Source: Anaerolineales bacterium
GTDB lineage: Bacteria; Chloroflexota; Anaerolineae; Anaerolineales; Villigracilaceae
NCBI GenBank assembly: GCA_025056515.1
Contig: JANWWB010000233.1
Coordinates: forward strand, 1-7,888
Direction of reading: 5' to 3'
Length of the DNA: 7,888 bases
Below, in pieces: positions 1 to 6,692 of this stretch (position 1 is the first letter of the stretch; every line of letters starts with the position of its first letter). The notes beneath the pieces were generated by a model. The model worked only from the letters and a program-made list of their open reading frames with translations. It searched no databases and had not been told where the DNA came from. The position numbers and the translations under genes are program-made.

Positions 1-345
1 AAACCAGGTGGCATCCTCACGCTCTTCTGGAAGATGCGGAATGAAGGCTTTGCTGCGCCGGTTAACCGACGCCCGCTCTTCTTAGTGCTGGAAGGTCCCA
101 AGACGATCTCTGTCCTGCTGGAAGGAATTGACCCGCGCACCTGGTTGCCCGGCCAATGGCAGCTCAACGCGGCAATACAATTACCCTCTGCGTTACCATC
201 CGGTGAATATCGGCTTGCGCTCTGGTTGCCGGATGGATATGAAAGCCTGCGTGCAGATCCGCGTTACAGCATCCGTTTTGCTAACCAAGATACCTGGGAT
301 GAAACAAACGGTTGGAATATCCTGGGCACCGTCCGCGTTCCCTAG
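1..345 (+). CDS. DUF4832-like domain protein, C-terminal part (5' end outside window)
   Basis: The frame is open from base 1 to a TAG at 343-345, giving 114 visible residues; the ATG at 34 is internal. The visible part looks like the C-terminal beta-sandwich region of DUF4832 proteins, which often follow a DUF4874 or glycoside-hydrolase-like barrel. The signs are a segment reading WKMRNEGFAAPVNRR, a hydrophobic strand LFLVLEG, a stretch LPSGEYRLALWLPD, and the ending IRFANQDTWD followed by GWNILG. The family is secreted or surface-associated and thought to act on carbohydrates, but its reaction is not established. The gene runs in the same direction as the lipoprotein and sugar genes downstream, separated by about 210 bp that include a riboswitch, so it is probably a separate transcription unit. 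The family call rests on recalled motifs and is moderate; it could be another carbohydrate-active protein with a similar terminal domain. Confidence 0.6.
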   Translation, partial: KPGGILTLFWKMRNEGFAAPVNRRPLFLVLEGPKTISVLLEGIDPRTWLPGQWQLNAAIQLPSALPSGEYRLALWLPDGYESLRADPRYSIRFANQDTWDETNGWNILGTVRVP

Positions 346-454
346 CCAGGAAGAGTCAACGCAGCAAGTACATCCTCGTCCCTTTCACTCCCTTGTACCT
401 TCCCAACCCTCTTCGTTGCGTGCAACATGCTCTCTCATGTAGAGAGTTCTGTGC

Positions 455-552
455 ACCTCCCGAAAGGGTAACACCGGTGAAAGCCGGATGACACAAAGCT
501 ACGGGCCTACAGCGCAAATTTGCGCCATGGTCGCCGAGCTGCCGAAGGAGGT
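455..552 (+). ncRNA. Cyclic di-GMP-I (GEMM-I) riboswitch overlapping the RBS
   Basis: The sequence matches the GEMM-I pattern by eye. It has GAAAGGGTAAC at 462-472, then P2 with a GAAA tetraloop (474-478 paired with 483-487, loop 479-482), then GACACAAAGCTACGGG at 490-505, P3 capped by the palindrome GCGCAAATTTGCGC (512-525), and the 3' block ATGGTCGCCGAGCTGCCG (527-544). P1 pairs ACCTCC (455-460) with GGAGGT (547-552) and CG (461-462) with CG (543-544), leaving AA at 545-546 bulged. Aligned to the Vibrio cholerae Vc2 aptamer, the ligand-contact bases G20, A47 and C92 correspond to G468, A496 and C542. G rather than A at position 20 favours c-di-GMP over cGAMP. The 3' strand of P1 is the Shine-Dalgarno of the gene at 558, so ligand binding should block translation. 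No separate terminator stem is seen. It departs from the usual form in GTAACACC for GCAAACC and CACAAAG for CGCAAAG. Confidence 0.88.
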
Positions 553-557
553 TTACG

Positions 558-1181
558 ATGTTACGATCTTTACGCCTTTTGATTCTGCACATTTCCATCC
601 TTTTATCCATGATTCTTGCGGCCTGCACACCTCAAGCCCAGACGGTCTCTCACACCACTTCACTCTCTCCCGCAACAGCTACGCCGGCGCACCAGACATT
701 GCACTTACTTCACGCCGAAGCCAAGTATCTCGGTCAGCTTCCAACCCAGCCCCATGATTTCAAGCCAGAAACTTCTGGAGCAACCTGCAACGGCGTCTCT
801 GGGTTTCTTGCCTCGCCCAAAGCGGTTGTAGAGGGAGAAATGCTCAAAGTGTATGTGTGTTATGACGATACCATCGAGTACAGCGCTTTTCATATTTATC
901 TCGATACCGAAAAAACAGGTAAAGGGTTTAAGGTATTAGGACTACAAGCTGAGTTCATGGTGGAAAACGATTCCCTCTTCCGCTATGCCGGCTATGGTGG
1001 AGATTGGCGTTGGGAATTTATCGCCCCAGTCGCCTCATTCGAGACCAGTGAAGGCCAAGCGGCCTGGAATCTCCCTCTTAGCATCTTGCGCGCTACGAGC
1101 GGGAACATCGTCTTTGAGGTGACAGACAAAAACTGGGACGCCCTCGCACGCACAACGCCAATCACCTTCCGGAAAGAGTGA
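558..1181 (+). CDS. Small lipoprotein under c-di-GMP riboswitch control, single beta-domain
   Basis: This is a 207-residue predicted lipoprotein. Residues 1-22 form a type II signal peptide ending in the lipobox LAAC, with the lipidated cysteine at 23. A short Thr/Ser/Pro/Ala spacer follows, then a globular domain from about residue 50. I do not recognise a named family. However, IYLDTEKTGKGF (113-124), AEFMVENDSLF (131-141), AAWNLPL (168-174) and the segment GNIVFEVTDKNWDA (182-195) align in order with the repeats of the large lipoprotein encoded at 2238-4328, so it looks like a single-copy version of that domain. It is rich in aromatic and acidic residues, which fits carbohydrate or calcium binding but does not prove it. 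The ATG at 558 has a strong AAGGAGGT (545-552) that is also the P1 strand of the upstream riboswitch. High c-di-GMP is therefore predicted to repress it. It is probably membrane-anchored on the outside of the cell. Confidence 0.85.
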   Translation: MLRSLRLLILHISILLSMILAACTPQAQTVSHTTSLSPATATPAHQTLHLLHAEAKYLGQLPTQPHDFKPETSGATCNGVSGFLASPKAVVEGEMLKVYVCYDDTIEYSAFHIYLDTEKTGKGFKVLGLQAEFMVENDSLFRYAGYGGDWRWEFIAPVASFETSEGQAAWNLPLSILRATSGNIVFEVTDKNWDALARTTPITFRKE

Positions 1182-1276
1182 CCAAAATCTATCAACACTG
1201 CTTGGATAACATGCGCGCCCTCCTGAAATTCGTTCGACCGACTTTCTTGCATCATCACGTTTGAGGATTGATTCAG

Positions 1277-2227
1277 ATGAACTCTATCAGCATCGGTAAA
1301 TATCGAGGCTTACAACAATGTGCAACGTTACAAGGCACGTTCACCTTCTTAGCGCTCGATCATCGTCAGAATCTACGCCGCCTCAACCCGCGCTTTGAGG
1401 AAGCCGCTGAACTCAGCCGTTTTAAGGTCGAAGTCACAGCAGAACTAGCCCCTTATGCAACCGCCGTGCTGCTTGACCCGGAATATTCGGCTTCGCAAGC
1501 CATCGCCAATGGTGCGCTACCGGGCAACTGTGGCTTGGTCGTAGCCCTCGAAGCCACCGGCTACAGCGGCGATCCTGCGGCTCGGCGGGCTCGTCTGTTG
1601 GAAAGCTGGAGCGTAGAGAAGGTCAAACGGATGGGCGCGCAAATGGCAAAACTGTTGGTCTACTATCATCCTGAGTCTGCGACTGCCAACGAGACTGAAG
1701 AATTCGTCGCACAGGTAGCCACAGAATGTCAACGCTATGATCTAGCGCTTATGCTCGAACCGCTCTCCTATCCCATCCAAGGCCAAGCCTTAAGCCCTGC
1801 GGAAAAGCACGACGTCATTGTTGAGACGGCTCGCCGCCTGACTGCCATCCCCGGTGTGGACCTACTGAAAGCCGAATTCCCCCTCACCGCTGACTCGCCG
1901 GAATCGGAATGGGCTGCCGCCTGTGCTGACCTGAATGCCGCCAGCCGTGTCCCCTGGATCGTGCTCTCAGCAGCAGTCGCCTTTGAGACCTACCTGCGCC
2001 AGGCGGCGGTGGCCTGCCAAGCCGGAGCCAGCGGCGTTGCGGTTGGTCGCGCCGTCTGGCAGGAGGCGGTTCATTTGGATCAGCAAGAACGTTTGCACTT
2101 CTTACGCACTATCGGCCGTGAGCGATTGACCCGCCTAAACGCCCTATGCCAAGCGCTGGCAAGACCGTTTACCGCTTTGCAAACCACCGACGCGCCCTTA
2201 GATTGGTATCAGGCATATTTTCCGTAA
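1277..2227 (+). CDS. Class I aldolase, LacD / YihT family (tagatose-1,6-bisphosphate or related)
   Basis: The product, 316 residues from the ATG at 1277, is a Schiff-base TIM-barrel aldolase. Family landmarks are ALDHRQ (26-31), LLDPEYS (65-71), KLLVYYHP (125-132), LEPLSYP (160-166), the active-site strand DLLKAEFP (195-202) and the phosphate-binding end AVGRAVW (255-261). By comparison with LacD (Lys125, Glu163, Lys205), K125, E161 and K198 should be catalytic, with K198 forming the imine. LacD splits tagatose 1,6-bisphosphate into dihydroxyacetone phosphate and glyceraldehyde 3-phosphate. The C-terminal half (VPWIVLS, AGASG, GRAVW) resembles YihT, the sulfofructose-1-phosphate aldolase, at least as closely, so the substrate is open. 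The kinase and GatZ-like gene downstream favour a tagatose route. The ATG at 1277 is preferred over the TTG at 1268 because GAGG (1263-1266) lies about 10 bases from the ATG but only one base from the TTG. It is cytoplasmic. Confidence 0.88.
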   Translation: MNSISIGKYRGLQQCATLQGTFTFLALDHRQNLRRLNPRFEEAAELSRFKVEVTAELAPYATAVLLDPEYSASQAIANGALPGNCGLVVALEATGYSGDPAARRARLLESWSVEKVKRMGAQMAKLLVYYHPESATANETEEFVAQVATECQRYDLALMLEPLSYPIQGQALSPAEKHDVIVETARRLTAIPGVDLLKAEFPLTADSPESEWAAACADLNAASRVPWIVLSAAVAFETYLRQAAVACQAGASGVAVGRAVWQEAVHLDQQERLHFLRTIGRERLTRLNALCQALARPFTALQTTDAPLDWYQAYFP

Positions 2228-2233
2228 GGAGGT
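2226..2233 (+). promoter_or_regulatory. RBS of the large lipoprotein overlapping the aldolase stop
   Basis: AAGGAGGT shares its first two bases with the TAA stop (2225-2227) of the aldolase gene and lies 4 bases before the ATG at 2238 (5 bases from the GGAGG core). A ribosome finishing the aldolase would sit on this site, so the two genes are very likely cotranscribed and translationally coupled. Confidence 0.85.
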
Positions 2234-2237
2234 TCGT

Positions 2238-4328
2238 ATGTTTCGCCCCATCCTTTCTATTGTGCTTGGACTAATTTTCCTCTTGGCCGCCTGCACCGCT
2301 ATCCCCAGTTCAACTCCCACACCCGCTTCTCTTCCGCCCACACCCTCTCCGCTCCCAACGGCGACCATCCAGCCCTCCCCCACGGCAACCGTAGCAGTGG
2401 CCGACCTCCGTCGCCCAGACGAAAACGGTATCAACATGGAAGCCAAACAGTTGACAACCTCAATCACCCTGGACGGTAACCTTAGCGAATGGCCCAGCTT
2501 CCCCTGCTATACTCTCGATCAAAAAGAATACATCGCCTATGGAGATGTTGCCTCTTGGGGAGGACCATCCGATCTGAGCGGCTCATTCTGTTGGGGTTGG
2601 GATCCAGAAGCTATCTACCTGGCAGCGGAAGTCTTTGACGACTCTTTGCGCGTTTTCTCGAAGGGCAACTTCTGGGAAAACGATTATATTGAGCTTTGGA
2701 TTGATGCTGACCTCATCGGAGATTTCGACAAAAGCCAAAATGATGGTGACGATTTTCAATTTGGCTTCTTACCCGGTAACTTTGCAGATATTCCTGCCCG
2801 TGCTACCGTCTTTGTTCCGGGAGTCTCAACCGGCAAACTACGCCAGATCGAAGTTGCCTCTGCTCACATCGAGGGCGGTTACCGGATGGAAATTAAAATA
2901 CCGTTTATCGTCTTTGGAGACGTTCTGAACTTGTCGACCGGTCGGCTCGGAGCAGCCTTGGCCTTCTCCGATTGTGACTCCGATAAACCAGCACAAGAAA
3001 TGATGATCTCCTCGGCGCCCAAGTCCATCTCCCAATGGGGCAATCCAACGCTTTGGACCAACTTATCCCTGATAGGCTATGGAACTACGCCGGCTCCGAT
3101 TCCTCTTCCCACCCCCACCGCAACACCGACCGCAACAACGGGAAGCACACCCAGCGCCACAGCCACCCCAAGCAAAGCCCCCCGCATCACCATAACCGTT
3201 AACCACAACACACCAGCAGACCAACAAATCGTGTACCTCGATGTAGACAACAATCCTCTCACCGGCAGCCGCTCGATTTATCCAGGTCTGGGGGTCGATT
3301 TCCTCATCCAGGATGACAGCCTGTACTATTGGACAAACCTGGTCAATCCATATATTTGGGCGCCGAACGCTTGGAACTGGATGTCTATTGTGCGTGTCAA
3401 GAATACAGCTACCCAGTCGGTCTGGAAGTTTTCTTCGTTGGCGATTCGGCGACCAGACCTCTCAAGCAGTCGTCCTATCAAAGTGGCTTTTTCGCGGCAA
3501 GACGCCAGTTGGGCAGGTTTATACTTTAGCCACATCATCACAATGAGCGAGTACACGCTAGTTCACACAGAACCGCCTCCCGCGCCCACGCCTACCCCTG
3601 CACCGCTCTACAGCTTCTCGTTCCAAAACAACTTCAACAGCGGCGACCATCTTTTTGTGTATGTGGATGCTGACGATAACGCTGCTACCGGCTTCTCTAT
3701 CGGCGGTCGTGGAGCCGATTACCTGATTCAAGATTCATGGATGTTCAAGTGGACAGGCAGCTGGTCAGGACATGCTTGTGCTTTGAGCGCCACGTTAAAC
3801 GCCAACGCCTTGTGGCAATTCCCCTCCACCTGCCTAGGTAATCCATCCTTCGGTTTCAAGATCATCTTCCAACGCCAAGACAGCAGTTGGGCCGCCGTGT
3901 ACACCAGCCCAGCCGTGACGGTGAGTGGTTACTCAGTCTCCCATACCGAGCCACCTCCACCTGCAGTGTACACCTTTACTTTCAACAACAACTACAACCC
4001 CGGCGACCGCTTGCGCCTGTACCTCAACACCGATAACAACTCCGGTACAGGCGACTGGATCGGCGGCGCAGACTATATGGTCGAGTGGTATCCGTCCGGT
4101 CCATCTGTGGCACTTTATGCATGGGCGGGATTTTGGAATTTTATCTTCTGTCCATCTCTGAACGCAAGCGGCACAAACACAACTGTATGGTCCTTCCAAG
4201 AGACTTGTATCGGCTCACCTGCGTTCCCCTTCACGGCCAACTTCGTCCGTCTCGATAGCGGCTGGAACATCCAATACAACGGCGGCCCCATAGGTATTTC
4301 CTCTTACTCAGTTACCCATAGCGAATAA
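2238..4328 (+). CDS. Large lipoprotein: CBM9-like domain plus three tandem beta-repeats
   Basis: This is a 696-residue predicted surface lipoprotein. Residues 1-18 are the signal peptide, ending in lipobox LAAC with the lipidated cysteine at 19, followed by a Thr/Pro-rich spacer (20-55). Residues about 75-280 resemble a family 9 carbohydrate-binding module or DOMON-like sandwich: it opens with ITLDGNLSEW and carries IYLAAEVFDDSL and NDYIELWIDAD, then an acidic segment at 161-173. A second Thr/Pro-rich linker (281-315) leads to three repeats at about 316-445, 458-572 and 577-695. Each repeat has a D-x-D-N-x-x-x-TG turn, a G-x-D-[FY] strand, a Trp-rich middle, and an ending Y-[ST]-[LV]-[STV]-H. 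The last two repeats each hold a cysteine pair 18-19 residues apart, a plausible disulfide. No catalytic domain is visible, so a role in glycan binding or capture is inferred. It is coupled to the aldolase upstream. Alternatives are a structural adhesin or an extracellular matrix protein. Confidence 0.85.
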   Translation: MFRPILSIVLGLIFLLAACTAIPSSTPTPASLPPTPSPLPTATIQPSPTATVAVADLRRPDENGINMEAKQLTTSITLDGNLSEWPSFPCYTLDQKEYIAYGDVASWGGPSDLSGSFCWGWDPEAIYLAAEVFDDSLRVFSKGNFWENDYIELWIDADLIGDFDKSQNDGDDFQFGFLPGNFADIPARATVFVPGVSTGKLRQIEVASAHIEGGYRMEIKIPFIVFGDVLNLSTGRLGAALAFSDCDSDKPAQEMMISSAPKSISQWGNPTLWTNLSLIGYGTTPAPIPLPTPTATPTATTGSTPSATATPSKAPRITITVNHNTPADQQIVYLDVDNNPLTGSRSIYPGLGVDFLIQDDSLYYWTNLVNPYIWAPNAWNWMSIVRVKNTATQSVWKFSSLAIRRPDLSSSRPIKVAFSRQDASWAGLYFSHIITMSEYTLVHTEPPPAPTPTPAPLYSFSFQNNFNSGDHLFVYVDADDNAATGFSIGGRGADYLIQDSWMFKWTGSWSGHACALSATLNANALWQFPSTCLGNPSFGFKIIFQRQDSSWAAVYTSPAVTVSGYSVSHTEPPPPAVYTFTFNNNYNPGDRLRLYLNTDNNSGTGDWIGGADYMVEWYPSGPSVALYAWAGFWNFIFCPSLNASGTNTTVWSFQETCIGSPAFPFTANFVRLDSGWNIQYNGGPIGISSYSVTHSE
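3183..4322 (+). repeat. Three tandem protein-domain repeats, about 115-130 residues each
   Basis: Repeat units are encoded at about 3183-3572, 3609-3953 and 3966-4322. Shared landmarks in each are YLDVDNN / YVDADDN / YLNTDNN, then GVDFLI / GADYLI / GADYMV, then VWKF / LWQF / VWSF, then R-[QL]-D-[AS]-x-W, and the endings YTLVHTE / YSVSHTE / YSVTHSE. Units are joined by proline-rich linkers. Repeat 1 is the most divergent and lacks the cysteine pair of repeats 2 and 3. The repetition is clear at protein level but has drifted at DNA level, so the duplications are old. Confidence 0.85.
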
Positions 4329-4341
4329 AACTTCCTTCTTT

Positions 4342-4375
4342 GGCCGTGCTGGTTCTTGCAAAGGCCAGCACGGCC
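4342..4375 (+). terminator. Strong intergenic hairpin, possible terminator or attenuator
   Basis: GGCCGTGCTGG (4342-4352) and CCAGCACGGCC (4365-4375) form a perfect 11-bp, GC-rich stem with a 12-base loop (4353-4364). It lies 13 bases after the large lipoprotein's stop and ends 13 bases before the kinase ATG. No U-run follows on the plus strand (CTCTCAAAAG comes next), so it is not a classical intrinsic terminator. It could cause partial termination, stabilise the upstream mRNA end, or limit access to the kinase start. Confidence 0.45.
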
Positions 4376-4388
4376 CTCTCAAAAGTCC

Positions 4389-5303
4389 ATGTTTGACCTC
4401 CTGATTCCCGGCGAAATCAACCCCGACCTCATCCTCTCCGGCGACGTCGAACCGCAATTCGGCCAGGTCGAGAAACTAGTGGATTCAGCGGTCCTGACGG
4501 TCGGCTCCTCTTCGGTCATCACTGCCTGCGGCGCAGCGCGACTGGGGCTTCGTGTGGCCTTTGTCGGCGTCTGTGGCAACGATCTCTTTGGCCGCTTTAT
4601 GCTCGAGGAAATGACCAAGCACAGTGTGGATGTCTCTGCCGTCCGCCTCGACCCGGCGCAGAAGACCGGCCTGACCGTCATCCTGAACAAAGTCCATGAC
4701 CGCGCTATGCTGACCTTCCCCGGCGCAATTCCTGCGCTGCGTGCCGAAGAGGTAACCGACGACCTGCTCTGCCGCGCCCGTCACCTGCACGTCGCCTCCT
4801 ACTTCTTGCAAAACGCCCTGCGCCCCGGCTTGCCGGACCTCTTCACCCGCGCGCGTGCCCTTGGTCTGACCACCTCGCTCGATACCAACTGGGACCCAAG
4901 CGGACTTTGGGAAGGTGTTCGTGAGCTCTTACCGCTGGTGGATGTCTTCTTGCCCAACCGCGCCGAAGCCTGCGCCCTCACCGGACAGGATGAGGTAGAG
5001 AGAGCAGCAGAAGAATTGGCACAACAGGCACGGATTGTGGCAGTCAAGATGGGAGCAGATGGCGCCCTGGCCATGACGGCCAAAAAAACAGAGAAGGCGC
5101 GCCTTGCTTCTATCCCTGTCCGGGTAGTGGATACCGTGGGAGCAGGGGATACCTTCAATGCCGGCTTTCTCTACGGTTTCTTGCATGGTTGGTCGCTCGA
5201 GCGCTCGCTGCGCCTGGCGATCGTGTGCGGAGCCCTCTCCACCCGGGCCGCCGGCGGAACAAGCTCCCAACCTACCTACGAAGAAGCACTGGAGTTTCTA
5301 TAA
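4389..5303 (+). CDS. PfkB-family carbohydrate kinase
   Basis: This is a 304-residue ribokinase/PfkB-fold sugar kinase, close to the usual family length. It would transfer the gamma-phosphate of ATP to a hydroxyl of a sugar or sugar phosphate in the cytoplasm. Visible motifs are GEINPDLIL near the N-terminus (8-16), the glycine-rich sugar-binding stretch [15 protein letters not shown] (39-53), [11 protein letters not shown] (58-68), DTNWDP (165-170), NRAEA (190-194) and the PfkB signature 2 [14 protein letters not shown] (248-261), with D254 as the catalytic base and GAGD as the anion hole. The neighbours suggest tagatose 6-phosphate or fructose/tagatose as substrate, but sequence alone cannot separate these from other hexose or keto-acid substrates. 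The ATG at 4389 begins directly at the conserved first strand. The in-frame TTG at 4356 lies in the loop of the upstream hairpin and adds residues unlike the family. No Shine-Dalgarno is visible before the ATG. Confidence 0.9.
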   Translation: MFDLLIPGEINPDLILSGDVEPQFGQVEKLVDSAVLTVGSSSVITACGAARLGLRVAFVGVCGNDLFGRFMLEEMTKHSVDVSAVRLDPAQKTGLTVILNKVHDRAMLTFPGAIPALRAEEVTDDLLCRARHLHVASYFLQNALRPGLPDLFTRARALGLTTSLDTNWDPSGLWEGVRELLPLVDVFLPNRAEACALTGQDEVERAAEELAQQARIVAVKMGADGALAMTAKKTEKARLASIPVRVVDTVGAGDTFNAGFLYGFLHGWSLERSLRLAIVCGALSTRAAGGTSSQPTYEEALEFL

Positions 5304-5351
5304 CACCAACCTCAACATACCCCCACAGCAAACAACCCCAGTCAAGGGATT

Positions 5352-5355
5352 GGAG
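5352..5355 (+). promoter_or_regulatory. RBS supporting a TTG start for the GatZ-like gene
   Basis: GGAG at 5352-5355 lies 5 bases before the TTG at 5361 but 20 bases before the first in-frame ATG at 5376. The spacing supports TTG initiation. Confidence 0.6.
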
Positions 5356-5360
5356 TAGCC

Positions 5361-6692
5361 TTGTTTTCCAAAAGTATGCATTACCTCGACTTTCTTGCCT
5401 TTGCCCATCATTACAAGCTTCCTTTAGGCTTGCCCTCTGTCTGTTCGGCCCATCCGCTGGTTATCGAAACGGCTTTACGTCATGGTTTGCGACATCCCCA
5501 GCCGGTTTTGATTGAAGCCACATCGAACCAAGTAAATCCGTTCGGCGGATATACAGGCATGACCCCAGCCGATTTCGCCCAGTTTGTCCGAGAAAAAGCA
5601 GAGAGCATCGGCTTTCCGCCAGAGCGCCTGATTCTAGGCGGAGACCACCTCGGACCTCTCCCATGGGCACACGAACCCACCGAAAGTGCCATGCAAAAAG
5701 CCGCAGACCTCCTGCGCGCAGCCGTTCAAGCCGGCTTTACCAAACTCCACTTGGATTGTTCGATGCCCTTAGGCGAGGAATCACCACCCTCTGTGGAAAC
5801 TATCGCCCAGCGCATTGCCTTCCTAGCCAAAGTAGCCGAAGAGACGGCCCAAACCAGCGGCCTCTCCTCCCAGGGCTTGCGCTATGTGATCGGGTCTGAA
5901 GTGCCGCCCGCCGGAGGGACCAAGGCCGGTCACACAGAGGTACAAGTGACTACGCCTGAATCAGCCGCTGAAACCCTCGAGGTTACCCGCCGTGCTTTCT
6001 ATGCCCAGGGGCTAGAAGCCGCTTGGGAACGGGTGCGCGCTTTGGTTGTGCAACCCGGGGTCGAATTCGGAGACGATGTCATCCACGCCTATCCACGCGA
6101 GCAGGCGCGACCTCTTTCGCGTTTTATCGAAAACGTCCCAGGGATTGTGTATGAAGCCCATTCCACCGATTATCAATCTGCCGAGGCATTGCGCGCCTTG
6201 GTGGAAGATCATTTCGCTATCCTCAAAGTCGGACCGGCACTCACCTTTGCCTTGCGCGAGGCCATCTTTGCTTTGGAGGCCATCGAACGCGAACTCTATC
6301 CCCCCGAAGAGCGTTCTCACCTCTCGGAAGCATTAGAAACGGTGATGTTGCAGTCTCCTTCGGCTTGGCAAAAGTACTACACAGGCAACCCAGAAGAGCA
6401 ACGCCTCAAGCGTCGTTTTGGTTTAAGCGACCGCATTCGCTACTATTGGCCCAGGCCAGAAGTTCAGGCAGCCCTAGAACGCCTGCGCTGGAACTTGGAA
6501 AGCCGATCAATTCCTCTTTCCCTACTCCATCAATATTTCGCAGTCGGCGGCGCTTTAGAAGAATCACAACTTGTCGCCGGCCAAGTGGACAAGTTGCTCC
6601 GGTACAAGATCATGCTTGTTTTAGAGACTTATCTTCAGGCAGCTTGGCCTTTAGAAACTCCCCCGCCAGTATCCACTGTTTTAGATTTTTAA
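5361..6692 (+). CDS. gatZ: GatZ/KbaZ-family protein (tagatose-bisphosphate aldolase subunit or hexose-6-phosphate 4-epimerase)
   Basis: At 443 residues from the TTG, this is slightly longer than E. coli GatZ (about 420). It carries the family motifs in order: [11 protein letters not shown] (26-36), [19 protein letters not shown] (51-69), GGDHLGP (93-99), HLDCSM (130-135), IGSEVP (177-182), VVQPGVEF (229-236), YEAHSTDYQ (264-272), [13 protein letters not shown] (289-301) and [10 protein letters not shown] (355-364). In enterobacteria GatZ/KbaZ is described as the partner that stabilises the class II aldolase GatY/KbaY. No GatY is seen here; the only aldolase is class I. As I recall, GatZ-family proteins from thermophilic Chloroflexota and other bacteria have been reported to interconvert fructose 6-phosphate and tagatose 6-phosphate, which would fit an independent enzyme. 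It is the last gene of the plus-strand cluster, 57 bp after the kinase. Its 3' end overlaps the convergent copA-like gene by 12 bp. Confidence 0.9.
   Translation: MFSKSMHYLDFLAFAHHYKLPLGLPSVCSAHPLVIETALRHGLRHPQPVLIEATSNQVNPFGGYTGMTPADFAQFVREKAESIGFPPERLILGGDHLGPLPWAHEPTESAMQKAADLLRAAVQAGFTKLHLDCSMPLGEESPPSVETIAQRIAFLAKVAEETAQTSGLSSQGLRYVIGSEVPPAGGTKAGHTEVQVTTPESAAETLEVTRRAFYAQGLEAAWERVRALVVQPGVEFGDDVIHAYPREQARPLSRFIENVPGIVYEAHSTDYQSAEALRALVEDHFAILKVGPALTFALREAIFALEAIERELYPPEERSHLSEALETVMLQSPSAWQKYYTGNPEEQRLKRRFGLSDRIRYYWPRPEVQAALERLRWNLESRSIPLSLLHQYFAVGGALEESQLVAGQVDKLLRYKIMLVLETYLQAAWPLETPPPVSTVLDF

Noticed and set aside
128..442. Forward open frame overlapping the DUF4832-like gene in another frame
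   Set aside because: Its translation has no domain-like pattern and it overlaps the better supported frame for most of its length.
416..445. Possible sigma-70 promoter, TTGCGT (416-421) with a TAGAGA-like -10
   Set aside because: The -10 match is poor and the elements would overlap the hairpin at 430-446; not supportable by eye.
430..446. Hairpin CTCTCT / AGAGAG (430-435 and 441-446) as terminator of the DUF4832-like gene or as part of the riboswitch
   Set aside because: The stem is only 6 bp, about half GC, has no T-run after it, and lies outside the aptamer core.
468..468. cGAMP-selective (GEMM-Ib) variant of the riboswitch
   Set aside because: The base aligned to position 20 is G, whereas the cGAMP-selective variants typically carry A there.
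1268..1276. TTG at 1268 as the aldolase start
   Set aside because: The purine-rich GAGG ends one base before it, leaving no usable spacing, while the ATG at 1277 has about 10 bases and fits the family N-terminus.
1182..1276. Gap between the small lipoprotein and the aldolase searched for a terminator or promoter
   Set aside because: No convincing stem-loop with T-run and no paired -35/-10 elements were found, so nothing is annotated there.
4356..4388. TTG at 4356 as the kinase start
   Set aside because: It lies in the loop of a stable hairpin, adds 11 residues unlike PfkB proteins, and has no Shine-Dalgarno.
4799..5270. Reverse-strand open frames inside the kinase gene
   Set aside because: They are antisense shadows of a clear PfkB gene, with low-complexity Arg/Ser/Ala-rich translations and no RBS or family motifs.
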